Part shown: positions 55,979 through 62,802 of the stretch, piece by piece
Layout: each line of letters starts with the position of its first letter
Position numbering within the stretch: the first letter of the stretch is position 1
Source: Acinetobacter venetianus RAG-1 = CIP 110063
GTDB lineage: Bacteria > Pseudomonadota > Gammaproteobacteria > Pseudomonadales > Moraxellaceae
Reading direction: 5' to 3'
Length of the DNA: 64,000 nt
NCBI RefSeq assembly: GCF_000368585.1
Contig: NZ_KB849558.1
Span: 786,722 to 850,721, forward strand
Made by a program: the position numbers and the translations under genes
Notes under the pieces: model-generated
The model's input: only the letters and a program-made list of their open reading frames with translations
Told to the model about the DNA's origin: nothing
The model's database searches: none

Positions 55979-58273
55979 TTAAAGATAAAAACTGACTTTA
56001 TTAGAATTTATAATAGCCATTAAAACAGGATCATTTGGATCATCTATCTTATTTTGTAAATCGGTTAGTAATACTTCATCCAACGCACTAGGTCTTGTCG
56101 ATACATGGTCAGGATGAGAATGCCAATCACCGATATAGCGAACAATATAGGCTGTTTTTTCACTACATAGATCAATGTAATCTGACAGGCCTTCACTACC
56201 CCTTATGAAAGTTGTAGGTGTTGCAATGCTATCGTGAGGTGCTTCACAAACATCCACAATATAGATACTTTTTAGTTTCTGATCGATGTATCCTAAAATG
56301 ACACCACCTGTTTCATTTGGAAGTTCTTTTGCTCTTATTTCAGATAATTTTTGATAAATAAAATCATCATAAATTATTGTCCAGCCATTCTGTAAGATTT
56401 CTCTCTTTGAAGGTAATACTTCTATAATGTGAGAATTTACTTGTCCTGTCGAATCATCTAAAGACCAGATTTTAATCTGAGCTTCATTACAGTGGCTTCC
56501 CAAACGAATTTGTCGTGCCAGTATAGCGCCATGTAATTTAATTAGTTCATCAGAAATAATCATAGAAATATCACGGCAACCTCCACCTGTTTTAAATGCA
56601 CCAAGATGTTTCTTAAGATGTTTTACTCCCCAATCATTGTTTAATATAGCTCTATAATATTGTGCTTCTAATGCATCAATTCTAATCTTCTGTTCTTTAT
56701 CTTCGAATAATAAAACAGAATCTTCACCTGATGGTGTTATAAATGTAGACACTATACGTGTCGAATTTGCTAATGTTGGTAGATCTCTTGCTGCTTCAAT
56801 TGATGTTGTCACATCAACTAATAATTCAGCGTTATTAATAGCTTCTTTAACTTGAGAATTTTCTGAGTCGTTAATTTTTGCATGAATAGCAACACTTTTT
56901 TCCCCAAAACGATAGTTTAGATCCACTAATTCTTTTACAACATCTACTTTAGATTTTCCAATATGGCAGTCTTTACCGATATGCCGGATTACATTATGAG
57001 GTTTAAGTAGGTCATCATCCACATACGACCACTTTCCCCATGCTTCTCTTGACCAAATTTCAGCTAATGTACTACCAAGTGCACCCACTCCAGCTAATAC
57101 ACCGTTAAAATTTGCGTTTGAAAGGTCTATTCCTGAGGCTGTTCTTGCGAACTTTTGTGTGGTTTCGAATGTAATTTGAACATGTTCAAGTTGAATATTT
57201 GTTAAATTATCATTGGGCTGTTCAACTTTTAGATCAAATAAATGGTGATCAGGAAAACATATATTCTCGTTTTTTTTATCAAAACCTTTATTCAAAGCTC
57301 CTAACCTAATACCCAAATCAGAAATAGTAGTATTACTAAGAGCAAAACCATAAAAATCATAGTTAGTGCTTTCATCATTATTTTGATTAACTATTGGAAC
57401 TATAAGTAAAAGCAATAAGAATGTATTCGTATTTGGTGATAAAAACTGGATACCATTATGATCTACATTTTTTTTAATTTCTTCTATCAATATATTCTTT
57501 AGATCAATATTCTTTGCTTTAAAATAATCAACTAAACCATCTAAAGTATCAGGAACTCTTTCAATCGGATTTAAACCAAGTTCGGGCAGTTTTACTACTA
57601 TACTTTCTAAAGAAACCTCGTCAATTTTTTCAGCTACGCCTATATATGAAGCTCTAAAAATTTTATATAGCTTATCCTGATTGTAAATATAATTTAACCT
57701 AAGTTTGAAATTTTCGGAATTCAAAATATTAAAAAAATCAGATGGTAAAATTACTTGGCAAAAATTATTATAAAATAATCGCTCAGGAATAATATCATTT
57801 AGATGTAAAGTATCATTTGATGTTTCATGAAGCCACCATAAGATTCTCTGCAGAAATTTTTTGGGTGTCCAAGTCCTCTCAACTGATTCCCAACTTTCAG
57901 CATATAAGCAAAGCGAGGCTGGCTCTCCAGAAGATGTTCCATTTAAATGAGGAGTTTTTGGAAAATCTTTTCGAAGTGCTAAAACCTCATAGGGACTGCC
58001 AAATCGTTTATTAGGGTTATAAACTATAGCCAGTACTTCTGTCACTAAAATACCGACTTGGTTTTCCGTTGGGACAGTCCCATCACCACAGTGGACAATA
58101 ATCGCCTCAGCTGGTTGATCTGATTTCCAAGACAATTCAACAATATCAGCAATATCAAAATCAGGATGACTAAGGCATGATTGAAAGAATTGACGTGTCT
58201 GTTCATACTTTAGAAGATTGGGATCTAAGCTAGAATATGATTTACCTATCTTGAAAAACGGATCGACTGACAT
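55979..58273 (-). CDS. E2-E1-JAB fusion (ubiquitin-like conjugation/deconjugation)
   Basis: A 764-aa fusion. Residues ~25-160 resemble a bacterial E2 with candidate catalytic C122 in SLCLYAESW and H109 upstream. Residues ~385-615 form an E1/ThiF fold with the GVGALG loop (395-400), VDDD (418-421), NVIR (427-430) and GGGC (C566). Residues ~635-764 form a JAB/MPN protease with E654, H718, H720, S729 and D732, a complete JAMM zinc site. One chain could activate, transfer and remove a protein tag. It is encoded 6 bp after the MBL gene. Related enzymes occur in type II CBASS and Bil operons, but no CD-NTase is encoded here. Confidence 0.85.
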   Translation of the reverse strand: MSVDPFFKIGKSYSSLDPNLLKYEQTRQFFQSCLSHPDFDIADIVELSWKSDQPAEAIIVHCGDGTVPTENQVGILVTEVLAIVYNPNKRFGSPYEVLALRKDFPKTPHLNGTSSGEPASLCLYAESWESVERTWTPKKFLQRILWWLHETSNDTLHLNDIIPERLFYNNFCQVILPSDFFNILNSENFKLRLNYIYNQDKLYKIFRASYIGVAEKIDEVSLESIVVKLPELGLNPIERVPDTLDGLVDYFKAKNIDLKNILIEEIKKNVDHNGIQFLSPNTNTFLLLLLIVPIVNQNNDESTNYDFYGFALSNTTISDLGIRLGALNKGFDKKNENICFPDHHLFDLKVEQPNDNLTNIQLEHVQITFETTQKFARTASGIDLSNANFNGVLAGVGALGSTLAEIWSREAWGKWSYVDDDLLKPHNVIRHIGKDCHIGKSKVDVVKELVDLNYRFGEKSVAIHAKINDSENSQVKEAINNAELLVDVTTSIEAARDLPTLANSTRIVSTFITPSGEDSVLLFEDKEQKIRIDALEAQYYRAILNNDWGVKHLKKHLGAFKTGGGCRDISMIISDELIKLHGAILARQIRLGSHCNEAQIKIWSLDDSTGQVNSHIIEVLPSKREILQNGWTIIYDDFIYQKLSEIRAKELPNETGGVILGYIDQKLKSIYIVDVCEAPHDSIATPTTFIRGSEGLSDYIDLCSEKTAYIVRYIGDWHSHPDHVSTRPSALDEVLLTDLQNKIDDPNDPVLMAIINSNKVSFYL

Positions 58274-58279
58274 ATAGTA

Positions 58280-59452
58280 TTATCCTGCTCTAAGGTTAGG
58301 GGAAGCTGCAATTGACGCTGCGCCAATGACAGCTTTATTAGCTACACGTACCCCAACGTTATCAATCTCAAAAATGAGTGGCTTCACATTGTTACTCTTA
58401 GGATATTCACCCGTACAGTAAAACTTACCACTCACAGAGAGTTGCTGGACAATTCTTGTATAAGTCCGTTTAGCACGGATACATGGAGGATCACTGTCTT
58501 CATCCTGAATCAACTTACTACTGGCAACAATGGCAGCCCCTTTTCTTGCCTGAGATAGTGCATTGACCGCATCACCAGACTCTTTTGCACTTTCTCCCTT
58601 TCCACTCCAGCTATCATGTGAAAGAGTACGCCATGAACAGTGATGGGGTGTTTGCAAAATATTGTACGCAAGAACCTCTGGAGTAGAGTGATACTTATCC
58701 CAAATCAGCTCCCAAATTTCTACCTCTGCATCACCACCAGATAAGAAACGGCATTTATCAGAATAGTCATTTGAAGCAATACTAAAATTAATGATTACGC
58801 TTGAATGATTTTTAGAAAGAATACATTCCAGTTCTTCACTTTGCTTGGTCATAGGCGCGATTAAGAAACATTCAAGATTTGAATCATACCCTTGATTATT
58901 GATTCTAAAGGTTGTGCCAGATTTAATGAGAATAGGATTTAGATCATCTGTCTTACCATTCTCATCTTCACCCATAATAAGGATTTGATCTCCTTGAGGA
59001 ATACTAAAGAAATTATTCTCTTTATTAATTTTAACTCGACGTCGTGCTTCTGTATTGAAAGCACAAGCATCCTCACATAAAGTATGATTTTTTGAAGCGC
59101 GTCTAAACACCATTGGTGAAGACCAGAGCTCACGAATCACAATTCTCTTTTCATTGTCTATTTTATGATCATCACAATAGTTAGCTAAAGCTCCTAAATG
59201 AAAATGCTTTTTCAATCCCGTACAATGATCTTTATCAGGATGGCTTAATAAAAATACATCAACAAAAGGACGATTATTCATATCCCGCTTAAGTCTGCCC
59301 CGTAAGTCACTGGCAACATCATAAGTAGAAGTTAAAGGATTATCAGCATCTTGACGGATATTGATATCAACTAATATGGTTCTACCATCAGCTAAAGTGA
59401 TAAGTGTCATATCACCATTACCGACGGGAAAGAAAACGATTGAAGCAGGCAT
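58280..59452 (-). CDS. ComEC-like metallo-beta-lactamase-fold hydrolase
   Basis: A 390-aa soluble MBL-fold protein. The metal motif is SHPDKDHCTG (H71, D73, D75, H76), the ComEC/Rec2-type variant, with later TPHHCSW and SGGDAE supplying further ligands. GNGDMTLI and ILVDI form the typical N-terminal strands. Unlike ComEC it has no membrane channel. It is the first gene of the long minus-strand operon and is divergent from the WYL regulator gene. Bacterial ubiquitin-like operons with an MBL protein have been described by comparative genomics; the substrate is unknown. Confidence 0.8.
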   Translation of the reverse strand: MPASIVFFPVGNGDMTLITLADGRTILVDINIRQDADNPLTSTYDVASDLRGRLKRDMNNRPFVDVFLLSHPDKDHCTGLKKHFHLGALANYCDDHKIDNEKRIVIRELWSSPMVFRRASKNHTLCEDACAFNTEARRRVKINKENNFFSIPQGDQILIMGEDENGKTDDLNPILIKSGTTFRINNQGYDSNLECFLIAPMTKQSEELECILSKNHSSVIINFSIASNDYSDKCRFLSGGDAEVEIWELIWDKYHSTPEVLAYNILQTPHHCSWRTLSHDSWSGKGESAKESGDAVNALSQARKGAAIVASSKLIQDEDSDPPCIRAKRTYTRIVQQLSVSGKFYCTGEYPKSNNVKPLIFEIDNVGVRVANKAVIGAASIAASPNLRAG

Positions 59453-59496
59453 ACGTTTACCTTAAGCGACTAGAAAAGATTGATGTCTTAATATAC

Positions 59497-59547
59497 AATA
59501 TAATTTTTAGATGGGAATACTTTTTATACCCATCTAAAAATTATATT
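59497..59547. promoter_or_regulatory. 19-bp inverted repeat, probable WYL operator
   Basis: The perfect arms AATATAATTTTTAGATGGG / CCCATCTAAAAATTATATT are separated by 13 nt. It is centred in the 120-bp divergent promoter region between the MBL and WYL genes. CapW/BrxR regulators bind large inverted repeats at such positions and repress defence operons, so this is the likely operator for both directions. Confidence 0.75.
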
Positions 59548-59572
59548 TGTTAGCAAACATTTCAGGTGATGT

Positions 59573-60466
59573 ATGACCGATAAAAAATCCAAAACGTCAA
59601 ATTGGTCACAAGACAAACGGTTAGAGTTTATAGATTTTAGGCTTCAATGGACTGGTAAAATCAATCGTAGTGATCTAGTAGATTTTTTTGGAATATCTGT
59701 TCCTCAAGCTTCTCTTGACTTAGCTCGTTATATAGATTGGCGTCCAGATAATGTATTTTATGACAAAAAAACAAAGGCTTATTTAAAGTCTGAAGAATTC
59801 CAACCTCTATTCAGCGAAAAAGGTTCACGCTACTATTTACGTAATTTACTGGCTTTAAATCAAAATATTATTAGAAGTGATGAAAGCTTTATCGGCATGG
59901 TACCACCCAGTGATGTCTTACCATCTTTAGAGCGAACAGTGCCTGAAAATACCTTAGCTTTGGTTATTGATGCGATTAATAATAAAAAAGCTATCAGAGT
60001 AAGCTATCTTTCAATGACGAGTGATGTAGCTTCTGAAAGAACACTTAATCCACATGCTATGGTATTCGATGGTCATCGTTGGCATGTAAGAGCATTTTGT
60101 CGAACACGTAAAGATTTTCGTGATTTCGTTTTAGCTAGAATTATTACAGCAGAAACTCTAGATGAAGCAGTGGTATCCTCCGAACAAGATATAGCATGGC
60201 ATACATACATCACACTAGTTTTTAAGCCTTCATCTGACTTATCTGAAACACATCGTAAAGCCATCGAATTTGACTATGGAATGATCGATGGGAAAATAGA
60301 GATAAAATGTAGAAAAGCATTATTATTTTATACTCTGAAACGGTACAATCTATTAAAGGATTTCATTACTGATAACAAGAAATTGAATAAGTTAAATGAT
60401 CAATTTATATTCTTATCAAACTATGAAGATATCTCTCATATTATAAAAGATGAGATTGAGAAATAA
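59573..60466 (+). CDS. CapW/BrxR-like WYL-domain transcriptional regulator
   Basis: A 297-aa regulator. The N-terminal winged helix is KRLEFIDFRLQWTGKINRSDLVDFFGISVPQASLDLARYI; the WYL domain follows (KAIRVSYLSMTS to FDGHRWHVRAFCRTRKDFRDFVLARI) and a C-terminal WCX-like extension. This size and layout match CapW and BrxR, which repress CBASS and BREX operons until infection or damage. It is divergent from the MBL/E2-E1-JAB/Wadjet operon across a large inverted repeat, so it is very probably its repressor. Confidence 0.85.
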   Translation: MTDKKSKTSNWSQDKRLEFIDFRLQWTGKINRSDLVDFFGISVPQASLDLARYIDWRPDNVFYDKKTKAYLKSEEFQPLFSEKGSRYYLRNLLALNQNIIRSDESFIGMVPPSDVLPSLERTVPENTLALVIDAINNKKAIRVSYLSMTSDVASERTLNPHAMVFDGHRWHVRAFCRTRKDFRDFVLARIITAETLDEAVVSSEQDIAWHTYITLVFKPSSDLSETHRKAIEFDYGMIDGKIEIKCRKALLFYTLKRYNLLKDFITDNKKLNKLNDQFIFLSNYEDISHIIKDEIEK

Positions 60467-60469
60467 ATT

Positions 60470-61141
60470 ATGGCAAATGACGTATCAACCTCAGAAAAAC
60501 TTCAAAAAGAAAACATAAGTAACATATGGAAAATCATATGCATGGATTTTCTTGTTTTAAATATTATTTTATCCGCATTGAATATAGAAAAATTTATGAG
60601 TTTATTACTTTCAAAAAGCATGTTGGATAACTCTTTATTTAAATTATTATCATCCTTTATCTTGGGTATTTTAATCGTAAAATTGCTATTAAATATTTTA
60701 CCAGCAGAAACTAAACATAACATTATATTTGGGAAATTGAAATATAGTCTCCCAGGGCATCGGGCTTTTACTGTACATGCAAAAAAAGATCCACGTATTG
60801 ATATGGAAAATTTAGAAAAAATACTCGGTGTACTTCCTACACTACCGTCTGAACAAAATCGTGTCTGGTACAAAATTTATCAAAAGCATAAAAATGATGA
60901 ACAAATTGTTGACTCTCATTTAAAATTTCTATTTTTTAGAGATAGCAGCATATTAACTATTTTTATACTTATTGGCTTTATTATTCTTTGTATCACTTTT
61001 AAAGCAACACTATTCCAATGGATACTTTCAATTTCATTCATTACTATTCAATTAATCATTTTCATCATCTCAGCAAGAAATAATGGTATTAGATTCGTCC
61101 AAAATGTTTTATGCCTTGAGTCGCATAGAGATTTACCTTAA
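60470..61141 (+). CDS. Membrane protein co-transcribed with WYL regulator
   Basis: A 223-aa protein with four hydrophobic segments (roughly residues 25-45, 57-77, 155-176 and 178-200) in two hairpins around a charged central region (residues ~80-150, with LPGHRAFTVHAKKDPRIDMENLEKILG and VWYKIYQKHKND). It starts 3 bp after the WYL gene stop. No family recognised. In a defence locus it could be a pore-forming effector or a sensor, but that is a guess from position. Confidence 0.55.
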   Translation: MANDVSTSEKLQKENISNIWKIICMDFLVLNIILSALNIEKFMSLLLSKSMLDNSLFKLLSSFILGILIVKLLLNILPAETKHNIIFGKLKYSLPGHRAFTVHAKKDPRIDMENLEKILGVLPTLPSEQNRVWYKIYQKHKNDEQIVDSHLKFLFFRDSSILTIFILIGFIILCITFKATLFQWILSISFITIQLIIFIISARNNGIRFVQNVLCLESHRDLP

Positions 61142-61230
61142 CTTATTTTGTAAAAATTTAAGAAAAAATTCCTAAAATAGTGGTTCACACCAAATTAGAA
61201 TTTTTTAAAATCATATAAAATTAAGATTTA

Positions 61231-61953
61231 TTATTTAGTACCATTTAATTCCTGCCATTTATTTAAGAGATCTATCTCTTCTTCTTCAATAGTTGTTTCG
61301 CCATTTAGTAATCTTCTTAATCTTGAATCTGAATTTTTTCTACAAGCATTGACTACCTCTTCTGGAAATGCTTGTCGAGCATTCGATTGAGCAATGAGCC
61401 AGGCACTACGGATTTTCTTTTGTTCAAGAGTTAAGTTTTCAAATTTACATTTTGCCTGATATAACCACTCTTTTAGATGATTGGATTGTTCTTGTGGTAA
61501 AAGCTTTATGGCTTTCTCAAGTAGTTCATAGACACGTTGTTTATCTGTATCTTCTGGCATATAGTCATCAAAATCATGTAATGAAATATATCTAAAGAGT
61601 TTACTACCATTTAGTTCTATAGCCAAAAATGCTTCTGCAATAATTTTATCAGCAATTGCTCTAGCATGTGTTGCAGCATAGACCGTCGGTGAAAAAATTG
61701 GAATTCCCATTGTCCTTAAGATTTCACTAGCTTCAAAGACTCCCTCTTCACCTAAATATTCATTTGTATCAAATAAAGCAATTTTTCCCTTTCCCATGAT
61801 ATGAAAGGAACTTAAATTAGAATCTGGATGCCATGTCTCTTTTACATGCCAATCACCTGTTAAAAATTCATAGTCATTGATATTTAAAGCTCTCATACCA
61901 CTGATGTATAGTTGCTTTGAAAATTGTATTTTTGCTAGTTCTTCATAGAGCAT
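61231..61953 (-). CDS. Hypothetical protein near right end of transposon
   Basis: A 240-aa soluble protein of unknown family. The N-terminal half mentions TGDWHVKETWHPDSNLSSFHIMGKGKIALFDTNEYLGEEGVFE and PTVYAATHARAIADKIIAEAFLAIELNG; the C-terminal half is helical and charged with RLRRLLNGETTIEEEEIDLLNKW. It is encoded 81 bp downstream of a 90-aa gene on the same strand, and the pair could be a toxin-antitoxin or regulator set, but no motif proves it. Confidence 0.5.
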   Translation of the reverse strand: MLYEELAKIQFSKQLYISGMRALNINDYEFLTGDWHVKETWHPDSNLSSFHIMGKGKIALFDTNEYLGEEGVFEASEILRTMGIPIFSPTVYAATHARAIADKIIAEAFLAIELNGSKLFRYISLHDFDDYMPEDTDKQRVYELLEKAIKLLPQEQSNHLKEWLYQAKCKFENLTLEQKKIRSAWLIAQSNARQAFPEEVVNACRKNSDSRLRRLLNGETTIEEEEIDLLNKWQELNGTK

Positions 61954-62034
61954 ATAGTTTCACCATTTTCTAAATTCATATGATTATAAATTACGTTAGT
62001 CTTGTGGAGCTCTGCTGAGTATGAACTATTTGTT

Positions 62035-62307
62035 TTAAGTACTAATATTTCGTTTTTTAATTTTATAAGTTCCTGATCCAGTAATTTTTTTGGCCAGCTC
62101 AGGGTTACGTCCAGACAATTGTTTAATTAAGACGGGTGTACTATTTGGAGCCTTGCTCCATATGGCATCATTCTCTACATAAAGTACAGTATTGGTGCGG
62201 GCTTCTTTAATAAAGCTTTCACGAAGTACCTTAGCGGCAGCTGCTGCTATATCACTTTCATCATCTAAGTTGTTAAAGCTCATAACTAAAACCTTATTTC
62301 GATTCAA
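62035..62307 (-). CDS. Small hypothetical protein, right end of transposon
   Basis: A 90-aa protein with an acidic N-terminus (FNNLDDESDIAAAAAKVLRESFIKEAR) and a basic C-terminus (SGRNPELAKKITGSGTYKIKKRNIST). The polarity and size are like those of some antitoxins, and it precedes the 240-aa gene by 81 bp. It is the last gene before the right terminal repeat (about 150 bp away). No family recognised. Confidence 0.5.
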   Translation of the reverse strand: MNRNKVLVMSFNNLDDESDIAAAAAKVLRESFIKEARTNTVLYVENDAIWSKAPNSTPVLIKQLSGRNPELAKKITGSGTYKIKKRNIST

Positions 62308-62455
62308 TTAGGTTAAGATAAAGAATAACATAATAGATATTAACGTAAGGCTTGGCTTTGTTAGTCCAAACCAATTCTTGTTTGAGTCTTTTTACACATA
62401 GTAGTAAATTCTGAAATCTACATAGTTGTATATTATATTAAAAAAATTCTTGACT

Positions 62456-62496
62456 TTTTATTTGTCCTATTTTTACACGTATCTCGGCTGTACCCG
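62456..62496 (-). repeat. Right terminal inverted repeat (IRR)
   Basis: Perfect reverse complement of 25735-25775. The transposase should bind here. Confidence 0.92.
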
Positions 62497-62612
62497 GTTC
62501 CCGAATTATTCTTTCATTGATCTATGCATTAAAACGTTTAGGCAAGAAGAAAGGTGTTGCTGCGTTGTGTATCGGCGGCGGTGAAGCAACGGCTGTTGCG
62601 ATTGAAATTTAA
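62496..62612 (+). pseudogene. atoB: Acetyl-CoA acetyltransferase, 3' part
   Basis: The last 38 codons of the thiolase begun at 24673, read as GSRIILSLIYAL through CIGGGEATAVAIEI. It holds the second active-site Cys (CIGGGEA). It is separated from the 5' part by the transposon and starts with the right target duplication (62497-62501), so without excision it is not expressed as part of the enzyme. Confidence 0.92.
62497..62501. repeat. Target site duplication, right copy
   Basis: GTTCC, identical to 25730-25734. Removing the element and one copy restores an unbroken thiolase frame. Confidence 0.8.
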
Positions 62613-62633
62613 ATATTTAAAATCTGAAATTAG

Positions 62634-62663
62634 AAAAAGCATTCATTTATGAATGCTTTTTTT
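62634..62663 (+). terminator. Terminator after thiolase
   Basis: The 10-bp stem AAAGCATTCA / TGAATGCTTT with a TTTA loop is followed by a run of T. It is the original terminator of the CoA-transferase/thiolase cluster. Confidence 0.85.
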
Positions 62664-62733
62664 TGTTTTGCTGAGTTGGAATTTAAAATTGAATAATAAA
62701 ATCATATCTATATTGTATTATTGCTTATATAGC

Positions 62734-62766
62734 TAAAAAGCCCATCAAATATTTAATGGGCTTTTT
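62734..62766 (-). terminator. Terminator of AAHS transporter gene
   Basis: The 11-bp stem AAAAAGCCCAT / ATGGGCTTTTT has a 10-nt loop and A/T runs on both sides. It lies 36 bp past the stop codon of the minus-strand transporter gene. Confidence 0.8.
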
Positions 62767-62802
62767 ATTCTTCTTTTAAAGAACTAAATTTTGCTAATTA
62801 GA

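Larger units (their letters stand above)
25735..62496. mobile_element. Tn3-superfamily (Tn4651-like) transposon, ~36.76 kb
   Basis: Bounded by ~41-bp perfect inverted repeats and a 5-bp target duplication, and inserted in the thiolase gene, whose halves rejoin in frame when the element is removed. It encodes a Tn3-type transposase (43995-46943), a tyrosine recombinase with a divergent coiled-coil gene at the left end, and a palindromic resolution site, the combination known from Tn4651/Tn5041. Cargo comprises a fatty-acid/aldehyde catabolic block and a Wadjet plus ubiquitin-like defence block. Intact ends and transposase suggest it could still be active. Confidence 0.92.

Noticed and set aside
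55979..58273. Type II CBASS operon
   Set aside because: E1/E2 and JAB domains and a CapW-like regulator are present, but no CD-NTase gene is encoded anywhere in the island.
60502..60873. Minus-strand ORF inside the membrane protein gene
   Set aside because: It is a shadow of the plus-strand gene, with no ribosome site and no recognisable protein features.
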